Shown here: positions 1-12,657 of the stretch, piece after piece
How positions within the stretch are numbered: the stretch's first letter is position 1
How the letters are laid out: every line of letters begins with the position of its first letter
Assembly (NCBI RefSeq): GCF_035594125.1
Contig: NC_087181.1
Location: 5,454,119 to 5,518,118 of the forward strand
Origin: Scylla paramamosain
Taxonomy: Eukaryota; Arthropoda; Malacostraca; Decapoda; Portunidae
DNA length: 64,000 bases
Direction of reading: 5' to 3'
Program-made: the position numbers and the translations under genes
The notes under the pieces: generated by a model
What the model was told of the DNA's origin: nothing
What the model saw: only the letters and a program-made list of their open reading frames with translations
The model's database searches: none

Positions 1-131
1 TCCTGACCAATCACCTTCCATGTAACTTCCGGTCCCTCTAGGCTGCCTCTGCTAGCAGCTACTGCATCATTGCCAATGCCTACCTTCACCACCCAGTGGC
101 ACGGTGCTACCAACAGCACCTCCAGCTGCAG

Positions 132-315
<184 letters not shown>

Positions 316-609
316 TATATTTCCTGGCATATTAGATGCACCCATAATTTGGCAAGGATATTTTAAAAAATACAATAAGCTCCATTTTTCCCTGAACTTT
401 ATAGCTAATCTCTCAACCAGGCTTTGGTCCAAGTTGCAGCTCAAACCAGCAGAGAAGAGTAGGAAATATCACGCCAGTTTATCCGTGATCATAACTGTCG
501 CTAAACAATTATGACTGTGATATTACCTTATGCTGCTTTCTGCCTTTCTCTGTGTTCAGAATGTTCCACAATTGGCTGAAGAGTTACAGATGACACCTGT
601 GTGCCTATC

Positions 610-1726
610 ACACATGATGAACTTCTCTCAGCAGTTAAATTGGCAAGTCAACAGCTCCTGGCAAGGATGGCATCACCTATGACATCCTCAATGCCCTCCT
701 GGAGGTAAAGGTAGACAACCCTCTCTTAGACCTATTTAACATGTCTCTCACTGCAGGCAAGCTTCCCCACTCATGAAAAACAGCCATTATCATCCCAATC
801 CCCAAAGGTGATGGCACCTTTTGCCCCATTTCTCTCACCAGCTGTCTGTGTAAGATGATGGAACAGGTAATATTGAACAGGCTTATATATAAGGTGGGCC
901 ATGTACTCTCTGGCAATATACATGGCTTCCTAAAAGGTCATTCCACAAGTCATTGTTTTGTTGAGTGCCTTATAAATAAGGATGCTACCTGCAGAGCTTT
1001 CGTTGATCTCAAGGGTGCCTTTGACAGGGCCAACAATGATGTTATTATGGAGGAACTCATTCTCAAAGGTGTCAAAGGTAGATTAGTAGGATGGATCATG
1101 GACTATTTGTACAATAGAACAGCACAGGTTTGGTTTCAAGGTGCAGTCTCCTCTGAGGAAGTCTTTGAGCTTGGAACACCACAGGGTGGAGTCCTTAGTC
1201 TAATCCTTTCAACGTTTTAATGGACAAAATTGCGCATTGTTCCTTCCCGCAGGGCACCCAGGTCCTCATCTATGCTGACGACATACTCCTCCAATGCCCC
1301 ACACCCAGGACTCTCCGGTTAGCTCTGTTGCAACTAGCAGCATTGTGTGTTCAAATGGGACTTGTAATTAATGAATGTAAAACCAAATTTCAAGCCAAAG
1401 GGAAGGTCTCTCTTCTGCCCACTGCAAATAATGTTCCCATCCCTAGAGTTCATACACACAAGTACCTGGGTGTACAGCTGAGTTTCAGGAAGTCACTCCT
1501 CGCTGTACACTATGTTTGAGACCTCTGTCTGCCACGGCTAGTGCCACTTTGGCTGCTAGCAAACAGGGGCCTGGTGGCTGGCATTCCAGTCCTAAGGATG
1601 TTCTATATATCTGTCGTATGGTCCCTCATTGACTACGCAGCTCCTATTTTAGTACAGTTTAGTGCCACCCAGCTCCGTCCCCTAGAGCTTGTTCAGAATG
1701 AAGCCGAAACACCGTTTTGGTGTTGA
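610..1726 (+). pseudogene. Reverse transcriptase domain of the I-like LINE, frameshifted
   Basis: The RT is spread over at least four short frames. Fingers motifs such as GKDGITYDIL and IIIPIPKGDG lie at about 660-810. The palm motif FVDLKGAFDRAN is near 1000, followed by GTPQGGVLS near 1180. A frameshift around 1205-1220 precedes the catalytic LIYADDILLQC near 1270, where YADD is intact. The thumb, with KYLGVQLSF near 1470, is followed by another break near 1520. A stop codon interrupts the frame near 774. The domain would copy element RNA at a nicked target, but this copy cannot make the full protein. Confidence 0.85.
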
Positions 1727-2667
1727 TATTCACTCACTGCATCAGCCCAAGAGGTACTGGCTCCCTCATGTGCTGCAAGACATGTTCATGACTAAATTAT
1801 CCAAGTACCCCCATGTTCAGGCTATTCATGTTTATTGTGATGGTTCAGTCAATGGCAGCAGGTCTGGATGTGGGCTGTTCATCTGCAACTACATTTCTGC
1901 CAATCGCTACACTGACACTGAGGTTTCCAGGCAGCTCCCTGCACACATGTCCTCCACTAGGGCAGAATTGTATGCTGTTCTAGAGGTGCTCCATATTGTG
2001 GCACCTCTCTGTAAGGATGTATTCTTCTTTGTTGACAGTCAGGCTGCACTGTATGCACTCCAATCTACCTCCTCCATGAAATGTGATCTAATTAATAAAT
2101 GTCTTGATCTTATCCACACCCTAGAAGGTGCTAGTGCCATGGTTCACTTCACCTGGATACCCTCTCATGTGAGTATCCCGCTTAATGAAGAGGCAGACCG
2201 CCTTGCTCAATGTGCCCTTCAGGACGACACAGTGGACCCTGGTGCTGAATACACTCTGGGCTATGTTAAGAGTAGCATTAAGGACTTTGTACATAGTAGC
2301 ATTAGTGATCAATTGGAGTTTTGTAGCCATAAGGGCAGTGGCAGTAGTCTTCACTATGTACGTGTCTCCCAGAGCTGTGCTTATACCTATGGGAGACACA
2401 CTGCATCACATGATAGGGTGGCAATGAGGCTCAGATTAGGCTATAAATACTTTTAGGAAGTCAGTGCTTCTCCTGGCATGTCCCGTGTGCTGTGTGCTGC
2501 ACCAAGGGGACACACTCTGCGTCATTATGTCACGGAATGTCCTCTCATTGCTAAATTTAGGTTGCAAGGTCAACATGACTTGTATACCCTCATTGACCAT
2601 TTCTTAGACTCAGCCACTCTCAGGGCTATACTCAAGGAATATCCTACGTTTGCTCCCAGACTGTAGG
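1689..2667 (+). pseudogene. RNase H domain and Cys/His tail of the I-like LINE
   Basis: The 255-residue frame (1689-2456) holds an RNase H fold with all four acidic positions visible: D in VYCDGSVNG, E in TRAELYAVL, D in FVDSQAALYAL and D in NEEADRLAQ. The WIPSHV histidine motif precedes the last. RNase H removes the RNA strand during retrotransposition and is found in some LINE clades only. After a stop or frameshift at 2456, a second short frame (2478-2666) gives LRHYVTECPLI, a terminal H-x3-C feature common in these elements. The domain itself is uninterrupted, although the whole ORF is broken. Confidence 0.85.
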
Positions 2668-2962
2668 ATATTTATGCAATAAGGTGTGCAATATCTGTAT
2701 TTATTTATTTACTTATATTCTTGTAATGTATATTATATTTTTATATTTTTGATACTCTTCCCTTAAGTCTTTGCCCAGGGGGTGGGTAGCAAGGTCCGTC
2801 CTCCTCCTTTGTTGTATTTCATTATTAATGCAACAATAAATGTATCAATCAATCAGTCAATCACCATAACCCATAGGCCTACTGAAACCTAACCATTGGG
2901 CCATAAGATGCAAGCTGATTTTTGGAGCATTTTTTTTGGGGAAAAAGGTGTCTTATATGGCA

Positions 2963-3068
<106 letters not shown>

Positions 3069-3118
3069 TGTTGTGTGAGTTGACTATCATATATTCTTAT
3101 GAGGAGAACAAAGAAGGG

Positions 3119-3121
<3 letters not shown>

Positions 3122-3193
<72 letters not shown>
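3122..3193. repeat. (GA)n microsatellite
   Basis: About 72 bp of perfect GA repeat. Confidence 0.98.
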
Positions 3194-4268
<1,075 letters not shown>

Positions 4269-4521
4269 GGCAAGAGATGTAGGCCCATATTAATAAAGAT
4301 TCCTAGAAGTACCACTAGAATCACTCCTAACAGTGCTTTCATTCTTGATTTTGCTCCTAGAAGTTGTTCCTATAAGCAACCTTTACTTTCTAAGTAAAAG
4401 TTACTTCTAGCAGTAGAAATGCTAATAATATAGCTGCTTTTCTAAATGTAGCAACACTATTTTGAATCAGATATACTTGTGATATTATCTTGAATATTAC
4501 TAAATGATGTTAGTGTGAAAA

Positions 4522-5384
4522 TCTTTCAAGAACTAACTCTCCTCGTGACTTCTGACACCTAGCCAAAAACATCTCCAGTAACTTTGCTTCTTCATCATTC
4601 CCTCTTTTATTTCAACCTGATGGTACCACTGCCATGTCATCTATTTCTAAAGCTGAACTTTTCACTCAAACCTTTGCTAAAAACTCTACTTTGGATAATT
4701 CAGGGCTTGCTCCTCTTTCTCCTCCATCCTCTGACTACTTCATGATACCTATTAAGATCCTTTGCAGTGATGTTTTCCATGCCCTCAGAATGCTTATGGA
4801 CCTGGTGGGATCCCTCCTATTTTTCTCTGAAACTGTGCCTCATGCTTGCACCTCGCCTAGTCATACTCTTTCAACTTTGTCTATGAACATCTACCTTTCC
4901 TTCTTGCTAGAAATTTGCCTACATTCAGTTGTTTCTTAAACAGGGTGATTGTTCTGATCTCTCAAACTACTGTCCTATTGCTTTAATTTCCTCCCTACAT
5001 AAAGTTTTTAATCTATCCTCAAACATCTATCACTTCACAACCTTCTATCTGATTTCCAGTATAGGTTCTATCAAGGCTGCTCTAATGGTGATCTTCTGGC
5101 TTTCATTAATGATTCTTGGTCATCCTCTTTCAGAGATTTTGGTGAAACTTTTGCTGCTGCCTTAGACATATCAAAAGCTTCTGATAAAGTCTGGCATAAA
5201 GCTTTGATTTCCAAACTACTCTCCTACAGCTTCTATTCTCTCTGTAACTTCTTAAGTTTCCTTTCTGACTTCTATTACTGCTGTGGTAGACAGTCACTGT
5301 TCTCTTAAATCTATTAACAGTGTTGTTCCTCAGGGTTTTGTCCTGTCACCCACTCTCTTCCTATTATTCATCAATGATGCTGTG
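4522..5384 (+). mobile_element. Jockey-type LINE fragment, heavily decayed
   Basis: This stretch follows, with many substitutions and indels, the Jockey copy at about 26485-27395. Shared words include AKNISS, TSISKAELF, QTFAKNSTLD, the palm region around 5150-5200 and the LFLLFIND-like block near 5360. It covers the pre-RT linker and the RT fingers and palm, and stops before YADD. No single frame survives. The right edge abuts the remains of a Gypsy-like gag on the other strand, suggesting that one element inserted in, or deleted into, the other. Confidence 0.8.
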
Positions 5385-5440
5385 CTGCTGTGTTTCTCAA
5401 AACAGTGACAGGGTATTCAACTGCATGAATCTCAACAGTG

Positions 5441-6663
5441 CCTGGACACAAGAATGGACGACGCCAGTCTAAACCAAACCTCACAGATGTCAATGAGGTA
5501 ACAACAGATGAGGGGACGGTACTCCCTGCCTTCCTGGTCCTGAGACACAACCAGTCACTGGCTTCTGAGGGATCTTGGAAGCAGTGGCAGTCACTAACTT
5601 GGGGCAGTTACATTTTAAAATGGCCAATATTTTTACAATAATGGCACATGGGCTGGGTTCTGTACGCAGGAGTGCTGTGTTGCATGCTCCCAGTCTGTCT
5701 GCATTGAGGGCTGGGTAGAGACAAGGCCGACTCATCCCGACTTATTACTGAAGCCACTACTATAATGTAGTATAATGTATATAACTCTAGACAAACTGGC
5801 ACCTGCCATGTCACCAGACACAACATCCCTGACCCTGCCAGATGTACTACCAATCCATCATGGTACAAGCTGGTATGCCAACACGTGGTCATCTACACAC
5901 ATGGCTGCCTCTTTCAAGGTCTTAAACCTTTTCTCTCTGAGCAGTGGTACTAACTGCTTCTCTGCCACATTTACAAACTACTCCATCATCATGAGTTCTG
6001 TTAACTCACAGAAGGAGGTGACACACTTGCTAGCCTGCCATTTCTCAAATACCTCCTTGAGGTAGCGAGCACAATTGAAATATGAGTCACTGGGGCTTTT
6101 CTTTCCTCCATGGAATTACGACCTATAAGCCATGGGCAGTAGCTCGTAGGTTCTCAGGATGTCAGCCTTGAATTCCACGTAATCCTCCAAGTCTTCAACT
6201 GACATCCTGTCATAAACTCCCAAAGTCTACCTTTCACCATACTGGCAACCAGGCCAACCCATCTCTCCTGAGGCCAATCAAATTCTGAGGCCTCCTTCTC
6301 AAATTACTGAAACCATTCTGTCACCTTTTTCTCATTAAACTCCAGAATTAACTTTAAACTCTTTACCATCTGGCTTTCTACATTACCTTCCCTCTCTCTT
6401 CCTCTCCTCAAGCCATGAGGTGAATTAACTTCTATCCATGTCTTCTCCAACTCAAACATCCAGTTCTTTTCAGCTTCCTCCTTTTCCCTTTCTGCCTCAA
6501 GTGTTTTCATTTCTTTCTCATACATCTTTGCCTTCTCCTTCTCCTCCTTTTCTGCTTCGAGCCTCTTGGCTTCCCTCTCAGCCTCAAGCCTCCTAGCTTT
6601 CCTAGTCTCCTTAGTCTTTAATCTCCTCTTCTCGACTTCTGCTTCCAGCTCCATTCTCCTCAT
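5441..6663 (-). pseudogene. Gypsy-like LTR retrotransposon gag, decayed
   Basis: Read on the minus strand, a charged coiled-coil leader (6663-6400, rich in EAEREKEEAEK) leads into a capsid-like region. Its visible words are NEKKVTEWFQ, EFDWPQERWVGL and YLKEVFEKWQASKCVTSF. The last is followed by an in-frame stop near 5990 and then EKQLVPLLREKRFKTLKEA. A CCHC zinc knuckle (MCHYCKNIGHFKM, then CPKL after a frameshift) lies at about 5600-5645. This is the order of Gypsy-type Gag. The protein would package element RNA. At least three frameshifts or stops break it. Pol does not follow: the sequence runs into the Jockey fragment at about 5400. Confidence 0.72.
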
Positions 6664-6768
6664 CTCAACTTGAATCTCAACTTCTCAGGCATTCCTTCTG
6701 TCTGGGAATATCCACCAGTACTATGAGTAGGACTTATATGTCTGTGGGCACTACCTGTAGGACTCTGT

Positions 6769-6780
6769 CTCCTGACACCA
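6769..6780 (-). other. Candidate primer-binding site of the Gypsy-like element
   Basis: On the minus strand TGGTGTCAGGAG lies about 105 bp upstream of the gag leader. It begins with TGG, as expected for pairing with the CCA end of a tRNA primer. The tRNA is not assigned. It implies that the 5' LTR ends just upstream, at slightly higher coordinates. Confidence 0.45.
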
Positions 6781-8181
6781 ATCTGTGTCTAATCTACACT
6801 GCCACTCCCAGCAGAAGCTGGAGACTCAGGTCATGAGTCACCTCGGCTACCAACCTTGCCCTCCATGGTGTAAACTAAGTGTAGGAAAACAAAGAACAAT
6901 GAAACAAACAAACACCAGTCTCCAACACATGGCTATGAAGCTTCTAACAATCCTGGCAAGGTCGTCATTTTCTGTTATGAGCACAAATCCCTGTCCTTCC
7001 CACAGCTACCTCAAATGGACTAGCTTCCCCCAAGTCATCCCTTATGTGACTGAGTACAAAGCTTAAGATGGGTTACAAGGTTCTCTTTAGACTCTTGCAC
7101 CTTTACCAGATGGTCATAACAACAGGTTACACACATGAGGTTGTCAGTCTGTTTCTCCCACCCACAGACAAGGAAATATTACAATAACAACTAACTCCAA
7201 CAACTGGGAAAGCATCGTCAGCCACATTCTAGTGAGAGACAGTTTCAACAAATGACAAACACATAATTATAAAGATTATAATGTTCTACAGAATACCACC
7301 CTTTCAGACAACAAGACAAAATCCTCCCACTTCTGTAGAACACTATCTCCTCCTGAGCAATATGATATTCAACTTCCTAGAAGACAAGCTCTGTCCCCTT
7401 TAAGAAATGACACAGCCCAGGGAAGGAAGATAATCTACTACAAGGCAGCGTACACTAATCCTCTGCGTCTCAAGGCATTGAGAACACCCCAGATCGCAGT
7501 AGCATTAAACAAACAAAATATACACAGACAAATTGCCTACATAATAAACTGTAACACCAAGTATTTGCCTCACTATGAGGTGAGGAGTCACATCTTAATA
7601 TATGCTGAGTGCCTTACAAGAATGCACTCATAGGCAAGCTGATGGAGACCCCTAACACTATGTATATAATGAGCAGGGGCATACTGCAGTAACTTAATCA
7701 AGTACCCTTTCATAGCAACTGCCCTGTCTAGCTGTATCCTGCCTGGTCTCACTGAAAACTCTGCCTACCATGGTACATTTGTCTTGTCCAAGCTACTGAC
7801 TGACTGACTCAAAGTGTGGGAAATGTGCCATGCTGAGCTCTCTGTGGTCATGAGGGCATGACTCATGTGGGAGGGAAGGAGGGAGATGGAAGGGGAACCC
7901 AACCCTGCCCAACCACCTTGCACTCTCACTCACATTAGATGTTAACATGGTACAATAAGACGCTTTTCTTCTGAAAATTTTGGTGACTAAACTATGGGGG
8001 ACTGGGTGCTGTACTGATTATGGTATGAGCATTGAAAACTCCTTAGCTAACTACTGGGTGAGATTCAAAATGAAAGGATAATTAGAAGTAGGAAAAATTA
8101 TGTGGGGAAGAAGAGTGACTTAGCACAGAGAATCTTACACTTAACTTGGTAGTGGGCTTACCTACATGTAAGGAATGTGTC

Positions 8182-8185
<4 letters not shown>
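6781..8185 (-). other. Probable LTR and flanking untranslated sequence, borders undefined
   Basis: If the site at 6769-6780 is a primer-binding site, an LTR should begin immediately above 6781 and run a few hundred bases. I could not fix its outer edge and saw no second copy of the LTR in the window. No coding frame with a recognisable motif is present on either strand. Confidence 0.3.

Positions 8186-8263
<78 letters not shown>
8186..8263. repeat. (CT)n microsatellite
   Basis: About 78 bp of CT repeat, followed by about 70 bp of degenerate pyrimidine-rich sequence. Confidence 0.97.
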
Positions 8264-8265
<2 letters not shown>

Positions 8266-8788
8266 CCTTCATCTCTCTTCTCATCTCTCCTTCCTTCTTT
8301 TCTCCCATCTCCCTCTTTGCATTCTCATTTCTCCCTCTAATTATGGCCTACATCACATGTTGCTTTGAGAAGGACAGCACTCATCATCGCATACTATCCT
8401 ACTCAGGTCTAACACCTGACACAACAACGATTTGTCCACATGAAGTCCCTAACAATGCTGTGGGTGTCTTCTGAGCAGCAAGCAACACATTATGGCTGGC
8501 AGCCTCACTAAACACTGCCTCTTGATGCTATACCATGGCACCAGTTACAACACTCTTACAACTCCCACAAGAAAGAGTAACATCTCTTATCATCCCCAGA
8601 CCAGGGAAAACAACACTCACCATAACACAGGGGAGAGGGACCCCAGACAAGAGGTAATCAGTCTTGCTAGCTCAACAAACATGGCAACAATCAACAAACA
8701 TGGCTGTACCCAGCCACCAAAACTGCCACAACTGCTCTTGATTCAATGTGACTCCAAATCAGCCAACTACTGGGCCTCCATGTGCTAC

Positions 8789-9793
8789 CTACACATGTGC
8801 CTTCTTAACTGCGGATGGCATAACAAACTGGAGCATCAAACTTCTGTCCTCTCTCCACCAGCTATGCACAATATTGTTATCTTCTACTAACTCCTCCTGA
8901 CTCTCTACTTCCTTGCTGCTCTCTCCTGCCTTGGCAAGAAGTAGGACCACACATTCCCAAGGGACAGAATCCTCTTCTGATACATAAGCAGCTGTAGCCT
9001 CAGCTATCACAAGGGGTGGCTCACTGTGTGAGCTAACACCCTTGTATCTAGTCCTGACAGGGGAGTAGTTTGCTCCCCATCTCTTGTACACTCCTCAGGG
9101 AAGGAATCTCTTACTTCCCCAGCAAAGTTAGGAACCTCCACACCCTCAGCAGTGATACCTAACATGCCAGACACATCATACTGGGTTCAGACTGAGTACC
9201 ACCACCAGGATGCTCTGCAGGGTGAGGCAAGCCAGCAAACAAACTAACTCAAACACTGTCCTCACCCTTGGCAACACTCCCAACAAAGTCATGTACCTCC
9301 TGTGGCAACGCTGCTCTGTTGCAGTCAGCCCCAGCACAATGACTCCAAGACAAGTTCATCTCTAGATCGCCCAAATCCTCACCAGCAGTGAGACAGGCCT
9401 CTGGGCACTCTGCCCTCACTGCAGATCTACATCCACTCTGTACTCTTCTTTCAGTGACCCTGCCTTATTACAGTTGATCCCATGAGTTACAGAGGGTGCA
9501 GTTGCCTGATGTTGGGGTGCTCACCTCACCTTAGTGCAAATAACAACATTACTCAAGTCTGAATTCTCTCCACCAATGCCTCCTCTGAGATTCTGGCCAC
9601 AGATGGAAGACTCACCTGCCAGGTCATTCCTTAGAAGAAAATCAACACCTGACACTGGCAGGTCTTCTGCTTGTGCCATTGGCACCTCTGCAGTCACTAG
9701 TGGACACACAAGCCTCATCTCTGCTGTGGCAAAGCTTTCTACAGCACCAATTCCCTGGCACCACACAAGCTTATCTGAGGCAACTTGCCTCAC
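8789..9793 (-). pseudogene. Gypsy-like protease-region fragment, decayed
   Basis: The frame 9793-9521 reads ESFATAEMRLVCPLVTAEV followed by DLPVSGVDFLLRNDLAG. The block GVDFLLxNDLAG is typical of the retropepsin C-terminal part in Gypsy-type Pol, where GNDL is usual and RNDL is seen here. The downstream frame 9091-8789 has no motif I can name and is probably the protease-RT linker. No RT, RNase H or integrase is seen below it. In minus-strand order this piece lies upstream of the gag at 6.6-5.4 kb, so it belongs to a different copy or a rearranged one. Confidence 0.55.
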
Positions 9794-9799
9794 AGTAGC

Positions 9800-10793
9800 A
9801 TTTTATTAATTATTGTATTATACAGTCCTCTAATGCCAGAAAACCACAGCTGTGAACCCAGACATTAGTAGCACTTGACACACACAACACAGAATGATCC
9901 ACAACAATACACTGCACTTAGGCAGGAAGGGGGAGAGCAATACTCTGCACAAGGACACAGCAGATGCCAGACATATTAGAACTGCTAGTGGAGTCACTCT
10001 CCACTAGCAGGAACAGCAGGAAACTAAGGAAGGGCCACACACCATTCAGTCCACACTCAAATCTAGACCTTCCATGGGGTGAAAATACTAAGCAATATAA
10101 TCAAGACCTCCCACAGGGTCAAAATAATAACCAATATAACAAGGCGTCATACCAGCATTCCACACGTAGATATAAATCAACAGTATCCTCCCTTATACAC
10201 ACCTTAACATGTCTTTCTCTATGCCAAGTGTCTACTCCTTATGATATCTGGGCTTCTACTGAGCTGCATGCACAGGAAATGTTGTTGACTTGCCCTGGTG
10301 ATGTCAGGCACATGACAGAGGCAGGGAAGGGGGAAGTGGAGCTGGGGAGTGAATTCCATCCCACGTACTCTTCTTCCCTCCACTGAATCTAACTCTAAAA
10401 GGAACATTACATTTAAAAAATTATTACACTCTTATTAGAGGTGCTGGGTGAAAACTTATTACACTATGGGAGGGAGCAACTCTTCTACACTATTTTTAAC
10501 TTTCAGAAAGAATGAGAAATGGGGAAATTAAGTTGCAAAGGACAATTTCTATTTTATATAAGGTTTATAGTAATATACAGTGTGGCTTGACTTGATGCAT
10601 CAGTGACTCATTCCTTGTCTCTTCTCTTTTTTCTTTATCTTTCTCTGTTCTCTATCTTCTTGCTATCTCTACTTTGTCTCGCTGTACATAATATAAATAC
10701 AGCAGGGTACGTGACAATGAACACGAATCGTTTCAATGTAGTATTCATTAGGGCAAATGTGTGTTATGGGAAATGAAGAACCTATGGGAAAAA
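9800..10793. other. No recognised feature
   Basis: Mixed-composition sequence that may include more of the LTR element in 5.4-9.8 kb. Overlapping frames on both strands at 10.0-10.4 kb have no recognisable domain. Confidence 0.4.
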
Positions 10794-10830
10794 ATTAATT
10801 GGTTCCAGGGAACCAGAAAATAATAAAAAA
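10794..10830. repeat. Flanking direct repeat, left of DIRS copy 1
   Basis: TTAATTGGTTCCAGGGAACC, followed by AGAAAATAATAAAAAAA, directly abuts the DIRS end. A diverged version (TTAACTGGTTTCTGGGAACC, then AGTAAATAACAAAAAAA) abuts the other end at 15883-15920 in the same orientation. See Findings. Confidence 0.7.
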
Positions 10831-10952
10831 ATTAACAAAGTACACGAGACTTACCGTAGGTCAGTTGAAGTGTACTTCTAATTTTTCGAGGCAAATCACC
10901 TCTGCTGGTGCGGAGATTTCACATGAGAGAGTGCGTCACGCGCTGCCGGCAG
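10830..10952 (-). repeat. DIRS copy 1 right inverted terminal repeat
   Basis: The inner part (CTGCCGGCAGCGCG through the CTCTCTCATGTGAAAT region) is an imperfect inverted copy of the left terminal repeat. The outer about 60 bp (through ACTTACCGTAGG to the terminal GTACTTTGTTAATT) is an extension not found in the left repeat. Confidence 0.85.
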
Positions 10953-11041
10953 ACTTTAAAGCAAGGACTCGACATCCACATGATGAACCAATTAGGAAAT
11001 TAAGTAACTTGTAGAGCTTAAGGTAGGGAGGGAGAGGAGGG

Positions 11042-11184
11042 CATGTGAAATCTCCGCACCAGCAGAGGTGATTTGCCTCGAAAAATTAGAAGTACACTTC
11101 AACTGACCTACGGTAAGTCTCGTGTACTTTGTTAATTTTACTTCGGCAAAATCACCTATCTGCTGGGCGGACATTTCCCATGAG
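11042..11184 (-). repeat. DIRS copy 1 internal complementary region
   Basis: Two joined segments. One is complementary to the outer right end (11042-11138). The other is complementary to the outer left end (11134-11184). Their junction, GTTAATTTTACTTCGG, equals right end joined to left end. See Findings. Confidence 0.85.
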
Positions 11185-11478
11185 GCTTTGAAGCCATGTG
11201 GATGACGAGGGAGGATGCAATAGTAGAGAGGAAAAGGAAATGCCCCACAAGAAACAGTACTATAACTATTATTCCATGGAAGGATCTTGTACATGAGACA
11301 ATCATACAATTGGTGTATAAAATAAGGTACATTGCATCCAACTTAATCCAATCTACAAACAATGTTGAAAAATGGTAACAGTTCACATCATAAGATAAAG
11401 CTAAGGTACTAGATACTAAATACTTAAAACATCCGTGTACTGCAACACTGGAGTGCAGCAACAAACCCAAATTATGTC

Positions 11479-12657
11479 TTATTCTAGCACTGCATCCTGA
11501 AAGAGGTCAGAAGCAGCCACAATGTTCTTATTATAATATTTTGCAAAGGTAGATTCCCTAGACCAGCCCGCCTTAGCCATAATGCATGCGACAGGGACAG
11601 CCGCCACTCCAGCTTTTGAAGCTGCTGCTGGCCGCACACTACCAGCGGAAAACTTTGAGATGTCTATGCCTGACATGCGGAGAATGGTCCTGACCCAACG
11701 GGCAATAGTGTCTTTGGAAACTGATTTGTGGGGTTTTATGAAGCTAATGAGGAGCCTGGCATCAGTGTGCATCTCATCCCGTCTAAGCTCTTTAGTCACA
11801 TCAATGTACCTCAGGAGAGTGCTACAGACACATAATCGTGGATCCTTAGGGTAACGATGGAATGTGACCCTGTTGATGTTAAAATTTGGTCTGGATTGTT
11901 TAAGAGTGCCCCCCAACTGTACTGAAATGGAGTGTTCATTAATGAGCATGTCTCTGAGTAACAGTAGTTGTAAAGTTTGAATTCTGGCAGCTTGAGTTAA
12001 GGCCATCATCATAACCAATTTTAGCGTTAATTCTTTAAGGGTTAATGCATGTAAGGGGAACATGGACCTTAGTTGCTCTAAGACAGGTTGGACGTCCCAA
12101 GTGTCAGTGTACCTGGGCTGAGGAGTTCTAAGATTGAAAACCCCTCTCATGAATCGGATGACCAAAGGGTGATTTCCTGCCCTGCATCCGTCCACCACAA
12201 TGCCGAGAGAAGACAGGGCACCCCTCGCAGTGTTCACACACTCATAACCCACACCCCTGTCAAAGGTTTCCGTCAAAAAATTTACAATGTGACCTACAGT
12301 TGGAGAAGTGGGATCGACATTCCGTCTACCACAAAACAACGACCACCTCTGGACATGTGGGCGGTATTGCCTCTCAGTACCTGGTTTCCAGGAGGCCAGT
12401 ATGATGTCCGCAGCAGCCGGCGAAACTCCTCGTTTCTGCAAGTTTTCCCTGACAGAAGGCATGCCATGAGCCTCGTGTGGGACATGATGGGATGTGGATC
12501 TGTTGTGGACGGGTGTGTTAGAACATTCCTCCTGTTCGTTATCAAACGTGGGAAGTCTATTAGCAACTGGAGCAGCATGCCCATCCAACACTGGGACGGC
12601 CACAGAGGAACCACCATCCAGCCTCGTGCTTGCTCCGCACGTAACTTCTGAAGGCAC
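11479..12657 (-). CDS. DIRS tyrosine recombinase, intact
   Basis: 392 codons. The N-terminal SAM-like core-binding region includes ASWKPGTERQYRPHVQRW (about residues 90-107). The catalytic region holds the first arginine in ALTQAARIQTLQLL and the second in FSAGSVRPAAASKAG, with the probable nucleophile tyrosine in STFAKYYNKN near the C-terminus. Most tyrosine recombinases have HxxR at the second arginine; here it reads GSVR. The enzyme would insert the circular cDNA. The frame overlaps the end of pol by about 360 bp (12294-12657) in another register, as is usual in DIRS elements. The identical start codon in copy 2 supports the chosen start. Confidence 0.9.
   Translation of the reverse strand: MPSEVTCGASTRLDGGSSVAVPVLDGHAAPVANRLPTFDNEQEECSNTPVHNRSTSHHVPHEAHGMPSVRENLQKRGVSPAAADIILASWKPGTERQYRPHVQRWSLFCGRRNVDPTSPTVGHIVNFLTETFDRGVGYECVNTARGALSSLGIVVDGCRAGNHPLVIRFMRGVFNLRTPQPRYTDTWDVQPVLEQLRSMFPLHALTLKELTLKLVMMMALTQAARIQTLQLLLLRDMLINEHSISVQLGGTLKQSRPNFNINRVTFHRYPKDPRLCVCSTLLRYIDVTKELRRDEMHTDARLLISFIKPHKSVSKDTIARWVRTILRMSGIDISKFSAGSVRPAAASKAGVAAVPVACIMAKAGWSRESTFAKYYNKNIVAASDLFQDAVLE

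Larger units (their letters stand above)
545..2868 (+). mobile_element. I-like non-LTR retrotransposon, decayed, 5'-truncated
   Basis: The order RT, then RNase H, then a short Cys/His tail on one strand is the layout of the I supergroup of LINEs. No endonuclease or ORF1 is seen upstream, so the copy is 5'-truncated, with its beginning near 545-610. After the last coding frame (stop near 2667) there is an AT-rich 3' UTR. It ends in an ATCA-type tetranucleotide stretch (about 2846-2868), a plausible simple-repeat tail. Several frameshifts show the copy is dead. The exact clade within the supergroup is not resolved by eye. Confidence 0.8.

Noticed and set aside
6304..6663. A stand-alone coiled-coil host gene
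   Set aside because: It leads directly into capsid-like and zinc-knuckle motifs of a Gypsy-like gag, and a candidate primer-binding site lies upstream.
10830..11140. A separate 310-bp palindromic MITE next to the DIRS element
   Set aside because: Both DIRS copies carry it in the same relative place. Its arms are explained as the right terminal repeat and the internal complementary region.
12088..12651. A 187-codon plus-strand frame opposite the DIRS recombinase
   Set aside because: It is the complement of pol and recombinase coding sequence. The same shadow appears opposite copy 2 at 25385-25948.
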